A stretch of 64,000 nucleotides of DNA from Arabidopsis thaliana. Its lineage: Eukaryota > Streptophyta > Magnoliopsida > Brassicales > Brassicaceae. Position 1 is the stretch's first letter. Each line of letters begins with the position of its first letter. The position numbers were made by a program, and so were the translations under genes. The stretch lies in NCBI RefSeq assembly GCF_000001735.4, contig NC_003075.7:2853001-2917000 (forward strand). The letters are read 5' to 3'. This document shows positions 10,736 through 21,760 of the stretch, piece by piece. The notes below the pieces were generated by a model, which was not told the DNA's origin, searched no databases, and worked only from the letters and a program-made list of their open reading frames with translations.

Positions 10736-11893
10736 TGATCTAACCCTTTTTTTTTTTACTGTTTTTAACTATGTTCTAGATATATGATTTTGAGTCTTTT
10801 GGTTACTTCTTGAGACTTTTTAGAGTCTTTTTAAGTATTCTATGGAGAGGGACAACAATGGAGATGAGAAAACATTTGGGAGCAAAAGCTGAAGAAAATA
10901 AGCCAAAGGACAATTTCACTTCTAGATCAAGTCGAGAGTATCGATCGACACACTCTTGGTGTCGAGCTACACCAGTTGCGGCCCAGAGAAGTACATCACG
11001 CTTTTAGGTTTGAAAAATTGGAAATTTACCCTAGAAGACTTCTCTATTTTCATTATTAGTCACTGCACGTTTTTTAGGTCATATATATTGTTTTAAAGGT
11101 CATTGTTTAGACGTATCAAGCTTTTTATCAAATTTTCTTGCAACTAAGTCTTTTCCCAAAGCACTTTCATAAGCTATTCATCCCTGTTTCATCAGAGATT
11201 TCAATAAGAGTAAAGAGATCTTTTCTAACACTTTTCTCTATTGATTTGTTTATGATTTCTTATTCATACATGTTGTTTGTTTCATCCATCATGTCTGAGT
11301 AGTTTGCTTGTTAGGGTTAGGGTTTCTCAGTGGGGATTCATATGATTTAGTAGATCGCCCCCTTGCTAGGTTATAAGTAGAATTCTTCATCTTTAGTTGT
11401 TCTTAATGCTAGTTTTAGAGTAATTAACTAGAACTTGATATGAGATAATAGACATATCCACCATAGGTATTTGTTACCAGAATCACTATTTGATGAGCCT
11501 GGAATATAGGTTTCTAATAAGAATTGGCCTATCTACTAAGGTGAACTTATCGAACTCGTTTCGCATGCATGTTTAGGTATAGGATTTTCCCGGCACATCA
11601 CCTGGAATCTTAGCTCTAGGCATAATGAGTTTCACAGAACATCACCGGTTATCCTGTAATTAGAGTTTGAGTTTAAGAACGGTTTGATAACAACCTACTG
11701 ATATCTAGATCTACCAACCAACCTGCTATTTGCTTATTTACTTTGTTTTCATTTTGTTACACTCATCTAGCTAATTAATCTTACCACTTAGGCTCATCGT
11801 GTGAACGAAAGAACTTTGTGGAATTCGATCCTTAAGTACTATCAACGATCTCTTATTTGAGAGAGTGGTCTTAGGGTAATTTGACCTGCATCA
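10736..11893 (+). repeat. 3' LTR of an Athila-related element (copy 2)
   Basis: Collinear with 6262-7468. It starts TGATCTAACCC and ends ..GACCTGCATCA, about 1.16 kb. It differs by a deletion of about 48 bp near 11715 and scattered substitutions. The two LTRs are copies made by the tandem duplication, not the two ends of one element, because both are preceded by a polypurine tract and followed by MULE sequence. Confidence 0.75.
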
Positions 11894-12712
11894 ACAGTAG
11901 TTGAGGCTTACGAAGTGTATAATGGATTTTCTTCACTACATGGTGACGAGTTGGAGATTCTCGATAATGATGCTGCTTCGGTATTCGATGATTTAGCCAA
12001 TTTTTGAGCCGATCAGACACAAATTGAACTCAGTACGACATGTGCGGCTTTGTATGTGGGGTGTGTTTCTAAGAACAGAAAAGTCATACAACAAACAATG
12101 TCTTTATCTCGCAATCAAACAATACTTTTGCTATAAGGTCATGGCCTACAAGATTGGAGATAGTTTGCATTGATGATACTTGTCCATTACATTTGACTGC
12201 TCAAGTCGTCAAGAACTCAGAATGTTTCAAAATCACATAGTATGATACCACCCATACGTGTGACATCGACACTCGCATGAATTATAATAAATATGCTAGT
12301 TATAAGTTTCTCGGAGAGGTAGTGAAGAGCAGATATAGTTCTACGCAAGGGGGTCCGAGAGCTGTTGATTTACAACAGTTGCTCCTAAATGATCTCAATG
12401 TTCGGATTTCATATTCTACAGCTTGGAGAGCTAAAGATGTTGTAGTGGAAAATGTAAGGGGGGATGATATAAAAAGTTACAGGTTTTTGCCTACCTATTT
12501 GTATCTTCTTAAATTAGCTAATCCAGGTACGATAACTCACCTACACTCTACACATGAAGCTGATGGTAAACATCACTTTAAATATGTATTTGTATCTCTT
12601 GGGGCTTGTATAAACGGGGTGAAGTATATGAGGAAGGTAACTATCGTAGATGGAAAACATCTAGTAGGACGTTACAAAGGTTGTCTCCTCATTACATGTG
12701 CCCAAGATGGGA
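11894..12712 (+). pseudogene. MULE transposase remnant, copy 2 (truncated)
   Basis: Same gene as 7469-8545. The frame is open from 12277 to 12712 through YSTAWRAKDVVVENVRGDD, SYRFLPTYLYLLKLANPG and VTIVDGKHLVGRYKG (first DDE Asp), and stops making sense after CAQDG at 12712, where unrelated sequence begins. The second Asp and the Glu are missing. Upstream, DDTCPLHLTAQVVKNSECF at 12174-12230 shows the MuDR N-terminal part. Confidence 0.75.
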
Positions 12713-13095
12713 GGGAGAATCTAGTTGAAGCAAGTACGGCCAAGTCATGAAATCGTCCATCGCTATGGCGTTGATGTCCTTTGTGTTGACCAAGTTCCAG
12801 AGTGTCTCGATAGGGGTCTGCTTCACAGAAAGGTAGTTCACGAGGATGGTAACAGGGTTTGGCAATTGTATTCCAAGGTACATTTTGGTTGGAGGAGTTG
12901 CTGGAAAAGGCATGGTGCGTATCAAGGAGGTATACAGATTTTGCTGGAGTTAATGGAAGAGGTTTAAGAATAAGTGATGCTAATAAATAAGTGTGTGAGA
13001 TATCGTTTTTATAGGGGAGAACGAAATGAATGTAACTGGTAGGGCATTTGTTTTTTTTTTGTCATCAGCTTTTAATTAGAACTCAAAAGAGCCAA
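12713..13095. other. Foreign block replacing the MULE catalytic region
   Basis: About 380 bp with no counterpart in copy 1, where the rest of the MULE DDE region lies. The minus strand is open over 12692-12925 (MIRTMPFPATPPTKMYLGIQ, later VNYLSVKQTPIETLWNLVN), suggesting a coding fragment. I do not recognise it. The T-run at 13050 and AT-rich end precede re-entry into shared sequence at about 13105. Confidence 0.5.
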
Positions 13096-14213
13096 TCTTG
13101 AGAAAAATAGTTTACGTATGTGACACGAAGCGGTTCGGTACATTAATTGGAAATCGTGTACTTAGAGAGATTTATGTGACAAGACAGAGGTCATATCTAT
13201 GGCTAAAGCTTGAAAGTATGTAATTAATAACAAAGCGAAGGCTCTGAATGTAGAAAACATATTTGGTGGAGCGGATCAGGTGTTTCAAACAGAATTAAAG
13301 CGGATCAAGCGGATTAGGTGTTTCAAGCAGAAGTAAAGCGGATCAAGCGGTTAGAATGCGTCAAAATATGTATTGAATGGTAAAAACGGATCAGACGGTG
13401 TAGATGAAATAATTTATTGTGAAAAATATTAATTGCAAATAAAGTATAATATATAATAAAAAATTATTATTAGATTTACAATATTAATTTAACATATTTT
13501 TGAACATGTATTTATATAATTCAGTTTTAAAATATTTTTATAATAGCTGTAAAAAAAAAAGAATATTTTTATAATATTATTCATTATTTAGCATTATAGA
13601 TACCAAATAAAATGCTAATAAGTATATAAACAAATTAAATTTTATAATATAATATATAACAAAAGAAAATTTGGATAACATGTATGTTTGGATAAATTAT
13701 ATATAATTTATTTTTAAAATTTGTAAAATCAAATAAAAAAGAGAATGATTGCAAAAATCTTCATTTTTAGTTCACAATATTGAACCACAAACGGTTCGTG
13801 AATATTAAATAATATTTAAATAAGTTTTACGTTACATTGAATTTATAAGGTTGAATATGAACAAAGACACAGTTCATCTGTATCAAACATTGCGACCGCT
13901 GCATTTTCACTATCTACTCATAGCCAAAATCTTGTATTTACTTCATTATTTACTAGCATCTCGAAACTCGTTTCCCATATTTGTTGTTTGAAACCAACAA
14001 AATATTGTGTAAAATAAATTATACATGTATACGTATAGGTTAGGAGAATTTTTTTGATTAATATATTATTGATTTGATGTTTGTTTGCTAAAGTATGAGG
14101 TATTAAATAAGGGTGAGAATCCTTTCAGTATGAGATAATACATGGAATTATTAGGAAACAAGGAAGTATATAGAGAAAAAAAAAATGCATTATTGATAAT
14201 CAAAGAATAAATC
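13096..14213. other. AT-rich MULE-flanking sequence, copy 2
   Basis: Counterpart of 8546-9603, with GCGGATCAAGCGG-like repeats near 13270-13350 and long AT-rich runs. No gene seen. Confidence 0.6.
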
Positions 14214-14229
14214 TCAAATCTCACATATT

Positions 14230-14391
14230 ATGACACAAAAACTTAGAAATTTGAAAGGAATGTTACGAAAGAAAGAACTAGAAATTTTTTCTAATTCTTC
14301 TTACAAACCACCAGAGGTAATATTCTTTGCAAAGATTCTTAAAGGATCCAAATCTGATGTAACACATCATCGCGCAAGGAGGCGTTTGAAT
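14230..14391 (+). other. Coding-like fragment of unknown identity, copy 2
   Basis: Starts MTQKLRNLKGMLRKKELEIF. Counterpart of 9620-9780. The frame runs over the end of the duplicated unit into the neighbouring gene remnant, so the last residues are fortuitous. Confidence 0.3.
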
Positions 14392-14756
14392 ACCCAACAC
14401 TCAGGGTACGAAAAAGTTGCGCCGTAAGTGTTATTTAAAATAATTCCATTTTTCTTTATTTTTTCTCGCAACTCCTCACACATGTCACGTGTTTCTTCTA
14501 ATTTCAATGCATAATGGTTGCTTGCAAAAAGCCGAAGGTACAGACCACCCATATGAGTATTACCGTCATATATGCAAAGAACTGCACAGGCCAGGGTTGC
14601 ATCGACGTGCCTTGATACATTTCGGTGTAAAAGTAAAATAGTGTCTAGATGCAGTCCTTCATGGTAAATAACAATCAGGTAACCAGCCTCCAGACACCTT
14701 TCGAAAAAGGGTCTATATCGACCTTCGAAGTAGATGTTGTTTGGATCATGGTCTGC
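14367..14756 (-). pseudogene. Host-type gene remnant, 3' part (F-box-like Brassicaceae family, tentative)
   Basis: Read on the minus strand, it encodes ADHDPNNIYFEGRYRPFFER, then CLEAGYLIVIYHEGLHLDT, HVDATLACAVLCIYDGN, GGLYLRLFASNHYALKLEET and a C-terminus YGATFSYPECWVFK. The pattern of short repeats (ERCLEAG, IYHEGLHL, GGLYL) resembles a Brassicaceae-expanded family with an N-terminal F-box-like region and Sel1-like helices. The assignment is from memory and tentative. The 5' part lies at 22960-23145 on the other side of the Tekay insertion. The last codons come from the adjacent duplicated unit. Confidence 0.55.
14752..14756. repeat. Target-site duplication (left), TCTGC
   Basis: Five bases directly before the left LTR. 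The same TCTGC follows the right end at 22955-22959. Together they define the borders of the Tekay-type insertion. Confidence 0.9.
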
Positions 14757-15906
14757 TGAAACAACCCAACCCATTTTTTTAAAATATAATTAAATATTCC
14801 AATAAATATCTAATTAAACCAACCAATAAAATAACAATTAAACCGCAAGTCAAAAATAATATTTTATGAATCAATAAATAATTCGACCAACAAAACCAAG
14901 AATAACTAACAATCCTAACCGGGTCCAATAACCAAAAACACCAAAAATAAAACAAACGAGTTCCTAGATCATCCTCTCTTCCTTGCCATGATTCAAGGAT
15001 CACACTTTATCTTTACTTGCATCAACAACACAATGAGATGCGTAAGTATTATCATAAATACTTAGTGAGCCGATCCTCCCATCTACGAGCTATACACACA
15101 AGCAAATAAAAGGGTATAATCACAAACACAATACAAACAAACCAGTCATTGAACAATTCACCCAAAACACATTCACCACACCTACATATCATCACACAAA
15201 ACAAATCACACAACCCAATCGCTCAGATAAGCTCATGGTCACGCACTCACCTTAACAAATTGATTCTAATAACAATTAAACTCGGGAGAGACTCTCCTTG
15301 CGTCTGAAACAGTCCAGAAACGTCCTACAACAAGTCACAACCAAAAGCAACCTTGAAACAAACTGGACAAGAAAAACAGAAACAAACAACCTCAAAGACG
15401 AAACCCTAAAATACAAAGTAACTGTTAACTATTCAATAGCTCCAGTCAAACGTTAGCCCTAGACGTCACGACGCTTCCCACAAAATATCGTCCTGATCAG
15501 AAAACAGACGAGACCACGATCTCAATTTCAATCCCCGCTGGTCCTAATTCGCGTCTGAGAAAACGTGTCTCACGAAACTGCGAATAACTCAACCAATTGT
15601 AATCCAAATCAAGTTCTGTAAACTGGAGAATAACAATAAACGACTTGGAAATAACTCTACCTAATTTTGTTACCTTTGACCACGATTTGATATGACGAAA
15701 CGGATTTCTCCCAAATCCTAACGATTCTGCTCCTTCTCCTTCTCTCTCTTTTTTTCCTTTATAAAACGAAAAGTGGCTAACTAAAGCCCTAATTTCGAGT
15801 TTCCTTCTTTTATACGCACACTCTAGGGTTTCCAATTAACCCAACCAATTAAACCGGACGATTTAAAAACAAACCCTAACCGATTTTCCGGTTCACGGGC
15901 GTTACA
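14757..15906 (-). repeat. 3' LTR of the Tekay-type element
   Basis: On the plus strand it starts TGAAACAACCC and ends CGGGCGTTACA, matching 21761-22910. TG..CA termini. Confidence 0.92.
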
Positions 15907-15918
15907 ATTCTCCCCCAC
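15907..15918 (-). promoter_or_regulatory. Polypurine tract of the Tekay-type element
   Basis: Plus-strand ATTCTCCCCCAC is the complement of GTGGGGGAGAAT, directly inside the 3' LTR. Confidence 0.8.
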
Positions 15919-16838
15919 TAACATAGATTCGTCCACGAATCTAGCTTCACCCTTCCACTCCGAGGGACTCCGTGCAACCATCACTACGGTCCGCACTCCC
16001 TCCAACCAGACCCCCTCTAGGTCTCTTTATCCAGTCGATATACTCACGATTTACTAGTCATTGTTGCTCACAACTCACTCTCCACTCTCAGACCGCAATC
16101 TTTGAGCATAAACCGTCACTCTCTGGCCTTGGCTACGGTATCTCGGGTATCACACATATTATCTTCCCCACTCAAAGTCAAACTTTGAGTTGTGTCGTCT
16201 TACTCTCAGCCACAAAGTCATCAAGTTACGACACTTGGAGAAAACAATACCACAAAACTCGCTCTCGGGTCGCCACCCTAAAGCGTGTTCTCGGATCGTA
16301 ACCCTGAAGCGTGCTCTCGGATCGTCACCCGAAGCCACCGTACCCCTCGCACTCTAAATACATCAAGTCCCTCGAGTTACCGGTACCTCAGGAGCATACC
16401 CAGCTCCTCACGAGTCGTTGGGACCCTCATGTCCCTCGAGCAAACAATACTAAATGCTTCCGAGCAAATCTCCAGACTCTCTCATGGATTCGCGTAAGAC
16501 ATCTTTATGCCTCACCATCCATCATATCCCCTCGAGAACATCCTTATGACCAACTCCCGGCCATCTCGTAAACACACCTTTCTCTTAGGTTGTTTACTCA
16601 AACTTTCCAAAAATAGACAAGTCCTTTTTGGGAAACTTTCCATTTTTGGAAATTGCACAACACATTCTTAAATAAGACAACTCAAGTCAAAACCAAGAAA
16701 AATACTCATCTTATTAATCATCAATGTCATGATCGTTACAACTCCAAACGAAAATACAAATGAAAGAGAAATAAGAACAACAACTCAAAAGCTCAAAAAC
16801 TCAATAACACTGAAACTGGAAACCAATGATAGGCAAAC
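15919..16838 (-). other. Non-coding region between the chromodomain stop and the 3' LTR
   Basis: About 0.9 kb without a credible gene on either strand. It contains a 26-bp x 3 tandem repeat (16261-16338). The plus-strand frames here are antisense noise. Confidence 0.6.
16261..16338. repeat. 26-bp x 3 tandem repeat
   Basis: Three adjacent 26-bp units starting GCTCTCGG or GTTCTCGG, at 16261, 16287 and 16313, with few mismatches. They lie in the 3' untranslated part of the Tekay element. Confidence 0.8.
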
Positions 16839-18518
16839 TCATGCAGCAACCTGCTTCTCAAAGCACTTCTTGAACCTTGCCTTCATCCTCGCATCTGGCT
16901 CCCAAGTCTCCTCTGTCACACCATCGCAGTCCCACAGGACTTTGATCAAAGGAATCTTCTTCCGCCGAAGTTCCTTGATCCTCCTCTCGAGAACCCTCAC
17001 TGGTCTCGCCTCCAAAGTCATGTTGGGCTGAAGATCCTTTGGAATCTTAGCCAACACCTCATCATCCTTGTGAAGACACTTCCTCAGCATCGACACATGA
17101 AAGACCTTGTGAAACGCACGCATAACATCAGGCAACTGTAACCTGTATGCCACTGGTCCCACCCGCTCAACAATCCTGAACGGACCCATGTACCTCGGAC
17201 TCACCTTAGTCTCTGAGATAGACCTGTTCGGACATTGCAACATGGCCATCTTGAGATACACTCTGTTCCCAACCTCAAACTCAAGCTCTCTCCTCCTCTT
17301 GTCAACATAACTCCGTTGTCGATCCTGAGCTTCCTTTATGTTCAGCTTAAGAACCCGGATCCTCTCCGTGCTCTCCTGAACATAATCTGCACCATATATG
17401 CTCCTCTCCCCCACTTGGGTCCAGCATAACGGTGTCCTGCATGGCCTCCCGTATAACGCCTCAAAAGGAGCCATCCCAATACTCGCATGATAGTTGTTGT
17501 TATAAGCAAACTCTACGAGACTCAAGTGATCCGCCCAATGACCTCCCCAATCCAAGACACACATCCGCAACATATCCTCAAGCGTCTGAATAGTCCTCTC
17601 AGATTGCCCATCTGTCTGTGGATGATAAGCCGTGCTCATCTGCAACTTAGTGCCCATCTCTGCTTAAAAGGCTCTCCAAAACGCAGAAGTAAACTTGGAA
17701 TCCCTGTCTGATACAATACTCACAGGTACTCCATGCAACTTCACGATCTCGCTCACATATTTCTTAGCCAACACCGTCGCTGCGTCGGTTTTTCTGATGG
17801 CTAGAAAATGTGCTGACTTAGTCAGACGGTCCACGATCACCCAAATAGGATCTTTGGTTCGCGACACAGGTAACCCAACCACAAAATCCATCGTGATAAA
17901 ATCCCACTTCCACTCAGGAATGGATAAACTCTGCAACAGGCCACCCGACACCTGATGTTCAGCCTTAACTAACTGGCAAACATCGCACTCTGCGACCCAA
18001 TTAGCTACATCCTTCTTCATCCCGACCCACTAATAATACCGCTTGAGGTCTTGGTACATCTTAGTCCCTCCTGGATGAATAGAAAACATGCTCGCATGAG
18101 CCTCACTCAAGATCTCCCTTCGCAACTCCTCATCCTTAGGCACACAAACTCGCCCATGCACAAGAATAGTCCCATTAGCTGCAAACTGATACTCAGAGCC
18201 CTCTGCCTTAGAAGCCGCAATCAACCCCTCATCTTTCTCCTGAGCCAACCGAACTCTAGTCAGAAGATCTGCTCGATCCACAGCTTCCAATCCCAATGGC
18301 TCTCGTGCCACAACACACAACCGCAAAGCACCAATCTCACTCACCAAGGCCTCAACACTCTGCCCTGGAGCTGCACCCATGCGCTTACGGCTCAACGCGT
18401 CTGCAACCACATTAGCCTTACCAGGATGGTAAGCTATCTCCAGATCATAATCAGCCAACAGCTCCATCCATTGCCTTTGCCTCAAGTTCAGCTCTGGCTG
18501 AGTGAATATATACTTCAA
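16839..18518 (-). pseudogene. Integrase with C-terminal chromodomain (Tekay)
   Basis: Integrase inserts the cDNA; the chromodomain would steer it to histone-marked chromatin. Visible in order: end of RNase H with [14 protein letters not shown], zinc-binding H..H ([13 protein letters not shown]) and C-x2-C ([12 protein letters not shown]), core DDE residues in [23 protein letters not shown] and [18 protein letters not shown], the [16 protein letters not shown] module, and a chromodomain-like tail ([20 protein letters not shown]). Stops occur at about 18025 (TAG where a Trp is expected) and about 17660 (TAA where a Gln is likely). All three catalytic acids are present. Confidence 0.88.
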
Positions 18519-19865
18519 ACTCTTATGATCCGTGAATACCTACAGTTTCCCGCCATAAAGATAAGACCTCCAAATCTTTAAGGCAAAGATTACTGCAGCC
18601 ATCTCCAAATCGTGAGTACGATAGTTGCCCTCATGCTTCCTCAACTGACGTGATGCATAAGCAATAACCTTCCCACGCTGCATCAGAACACAACCCAAAC
18701 CAACTCTCGAGGCATCAGTATACACCATGTAAGGCTCTCCATGCTCTGGCAATGCTAACACTGGTGTACTCGTCAACATCTCCTTCAGACTCACGAAACC
18801 CTCCTCGCACTCCGGTGACCACACAAAAGGGACATCCTTCCTTGTCAGCTTAGTCATCGGCTGTGCCATACTCGCAAACCCCTTGACGAACCTCCTATAA
18901 TACCCTGCCAACCCAAGAAAACTCCTGATCTCAGTGGCATTCGTCGGTCTAGGCCACTCTCTAATTGCCTCAATCTTCCCTGGATCTACTGAAAGTCCCT
19001 CTTCAGAAACAATGTGACCTAGAAAACCCATCTCTCTCTGCCAGAACCTGCACTTGCTCAACTTAGCGAACAGCTTCTGCTCCCGCAGTTTCTCCATCAC
19101 TCTCCTCAGATGTACCTCATGCTCCTCATGACTCTTAGAATACACCAGGATGTCATCAATAAAGATGATCACAAACTCATCCAAAAACTCCTGAAACACG
19201 CTGTTCATTAACCTCATGAACACTGCAGGTGCATTAGTCAAACCGAAAGGCATCACCACGAACTCAAAATGTCCATATCTCGTCCTGAAAGCAGTCTTAC
19301 GAACATCTGCCTCCTCTATCGGGATCTGGTGATAACCCGACGTCAAATCGATTTTGGAGAAACAAGTAGCACCCCTCAACTAATCCAACAACTCATCGAT
19401 CCTTGGCAAAGGGTACTTGTTCTTCACAGTGACCCGGTTTAACCCCCGGTAGTCAATACATAAGCGGAAACTCCCGTCCTTCTTCTTCACAAATAACACC
19501 GGCGCTCCCCAAGGTGAAGTACTAGGACGAATGAATCCCTTACCCAACAAATCCTCTAGCTGCTTCTTCACCTCTGCCATCTCTGCTGGAGCCATCCTGT
19601 AGGGTGCCTTAGACAACGGCGCTGTCCCTGGTTCCAACTCAATCGTGAAAGGATCAGACCGTGATGGTGGTAATCCCTGCAACGATTGAATCACATCCTC
19701 GAACGCTTGAACAACTCGAATGTCGCTCACTGCTACCTGCCCCACAGACTCCGGCATAGATATTGTCACCAGGTAAGCCTTGCAGCCCTTCTCGATCATT
19801 TTTTCTGCCTGCACTGCTGAGATGACGAGACTCCCTGAGGTAGGTCTCACTCTCTGATAAACCAA
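18519..19865 (-). pseudogene. Reverse transcriptase and RNase H (Tekay)
   Basis: RT begins after the protease with [20 protein letters not shown] and [20 protein letters not shown], then [16 protein letters not shown] (first Asp), [25 protein letters not shown] (FIDD intact) and [15 protein letters not shown]. RNase H follows with [16 protein letters not shown] and [20 protein letters not shown]. Stops break the frame at about 19380 (TAA in LLD*LRG, Gln expected) and about 18540 (TAG just before the VFTDHKSLK motif, Gln expected). Confidence 0.9.
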
Positions 19866-20345
19866 CCTCCCCTCTAGCCGCTAAAAAAAAACTCTCCTAC
19901 GGTGGCAGTCAAGATGTACTCTGTAATGATCCAACCAATCCATTCCTAGAATAACATAATACAATTCTACAAGACTGATAATCAAATTTGCTGGCATCGA
20001 CTCCCCTGCAATCTGAATATCCACACCCTTCGCTCTCCCCAAAACCGCTAGAAACTGCCCTCTAGCAACATTGACGGCTCCAAACTGCTCACCAGGATCC
20101 CCGCGGATGTTGCCGCACGAGGCACTCTCCGGGGTAATGAAGCACTGCGATGCTCCTGAGTCAAACAACACATGGGCCTCTACACCGCCCACTAATAAGG
20201 TCCCAGTAATCGCTCTGTTGCTGGTACCGCCTATCTCACGCGTAGTGTAACCCTGCGGTGCTGCTGCAATATGTGCTAACTGCTGCACTCCCTGCTGCAC
20301 CAGCGCTCCGTGCTGCACCGCCGGCTGTATTACAGCCACTGTCAT
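19866..20345 (-). pseudogene. Aspartic protease (Tekay)
   Basis: Frame with VLFDSGASQCFITPE (DSGA active site intact) and LVELYYVILGMDWLDHYRVH, the conserved start of the inter-domain segment. A short A-run at 19882-19890 coincides with a frame break before RT. Upstream the frame is separated from gag by a TAG. Confidence 0.85.
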
Positions 20346-21508
20346 CCGCTACAGCTTAGGACAATTTTGCCTGAGATGTCCCCTCTCCCTGTAGTGTTAG
20401 CACTCCCTCGTCTCAGCTCGCTGCGTGCAATCCGCTACCTTGTGGTCAAGGCTCCCACAAGAAAAACAATATGCCCGACCACCCTGTCCAGCTCTGGAAG
20501 GATGATCCCACTTCCTCTTCTGCCCATGCGCAGGCTTGACGCCCTTGGTAGGTGCACCTGCTGCTGAGTCTTCTTCGGTTGTACCGCTGGACTCACTGCC
20601 ACCACCTACCTTTGAAGGTCCTCCTCTACCTCAGCAGCCGTCTCCACCAGTGCCGCCTTCGTGGCATACTGCGACACTCTACACCGCACCCTCAAATTCT
20701 GTCGAAGTCCCCTCAAGAACCTCCTCATCTAGGCCTGGTCATCCTCCATGCCCCGACCCGCATACACCAAGTGTCGGTTAAACTCCCGGTCATACTCCCG
20801 AACCGACCGCTCGCCCTGTGTCAGCTCAAGAAAACGCGCCTCTATACGGTCGAGCGCCTCCTTCGGAAAGTACTTGGCATTAAACTCAGCCACAAAATTT
20901 GCCCAAGACATATCTGCCTGCCTCCTCCTGGCAGTCACACTCCGCCACCACAAATGTGCATCCCCCTCTAGAAAATGCACTTCTAGATCCACCCGATACT
21001 CTGTTGGACATCTGCTCGAACCGAAGTTCCGCTCAACCCGCGACCTCCAACTGTCGGCCTCCTCGGGACTAGTACCACCAGAAAAACACTCGGTGCCAAT
21101 CCTCTGCAACTACTCCTTCATCCTCAAATAAGATGGAACCTCCTCAGCAACCGCAGCCCTCTGCTGCACCTCCCCCACTCGTGGCGCAACTCGAGCCTGC
21201 ACTGGTACCACACCTGGTAACCGCTCCAACTCTGGAACCTAGGCTCTTCTGGCTGCGGCACCCATCACTCCTGGGCCCTCAGCACCAATGGCATGCACAC
21301 CGGCACCGACACCAGCTCCACCAGCCCACACTCCGGCTGCACCAGCTATATCGACACCAAGACTGTCCCTAACCCCGGGCTCCACAAACTTAGGCTGCGA
21401 ACCCACACTCTGCTCAAGTGTGGCACTGTGGCCATCACTCTCGCCGGTACCCTCGAGGACTCGTCCCCTACCGCGACCACGACCACGAACTCCAGCTCCT
21501 CTAACCAT
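20346..21508 (-). pseudogene. Gag (Tekay)
   Basis: Capsid-nucleocapsid precursor. The likely start is the ATG at 21508 (MVRGAGVRGRGRGRGR). The retrotransposon gag core is at 20729-21109: EADSWRSRVERNFGSS, VDLEVHFLEGDAHLWWRSV and KYFPKEALDRIEARFLEL. Two zinc knuckles follow near 20370-20480. The first, CFSCGSLDHKVADC, is intact. The second has its second Cys changed to Tyr and a stop inside it. Gag is split by stops and shifts. Confidence 0.82.
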
Positions 21509-21745
21509 CTGCGCTACTCAAGAACAAATGGCTAAGAAACTAAAACAAACGAATATATCACAAACAACTTACCGTGGAATCTCATTTAAGGCTCGAAGAA
21601 GATGATGCTAGGACTCCAACAACCCAAAATTGACTAAACACTCCATAACTAATCCTCAGTATGCTAACACCCTAGCTCATCCCACATCAATCATCAGGAA
21701 AATAATTTATCAATTAATTATTCTACACATCCTAGAACCGTGATC

Positions 21746-21757
21746 GTTCTGATACCA
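21746..21757 (-). promoter_or_regulatory. Primer-binding site (tRNA-Met type)
   Basis: The minus strand reads TGGTATCAGAAC just inside the 5' LTR, one mismatch from TGGTATCAGAGC, the usual initiator-Met tRNA complement of plant LTR elements. Confidence 0.85.
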
Positions 21758-21760
21758 AAT

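Larger units (their letters stand above)
9774..14391 (+). repeat. Large tandem duplication, copy 2
   Basis: Second head-to-tail copy, starting at GTTTGAATGCCACTGAG and ending GGCGTTTGAAT. It holds the LTR at 10736-11893, a shortened MULE remnant at 11894-12712, a foreign block at 12713-13095 and the AT-rich tail. A segment at 9895-10500 is missing from copy 1. Homology is high over the shared parts, with scattered substitutions and indels. Confidence 0.85.

Noticed and set aside
6262..11893. Reading 6262-7468 and 10736-11893 as the 5' and 3' LTRs of one element
   Set aside because: Both have a polypurine tract on the left and MULE coding sequence on the right, and there is no primer site after the first; they are duplicated 3' LTRs.
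18051..18581. 176-residue plus-strand frame
   Set aside because: Antisense of Tekay integrase and RNase H, which have clear conserved motifs on the minus strand.
20310..21605. Several plus-strand Pro/Leu/Thr-rich frames
   Set aside because: Antisense shadows of Tekay gag; low stop density comes from the GC-rich coding strand.
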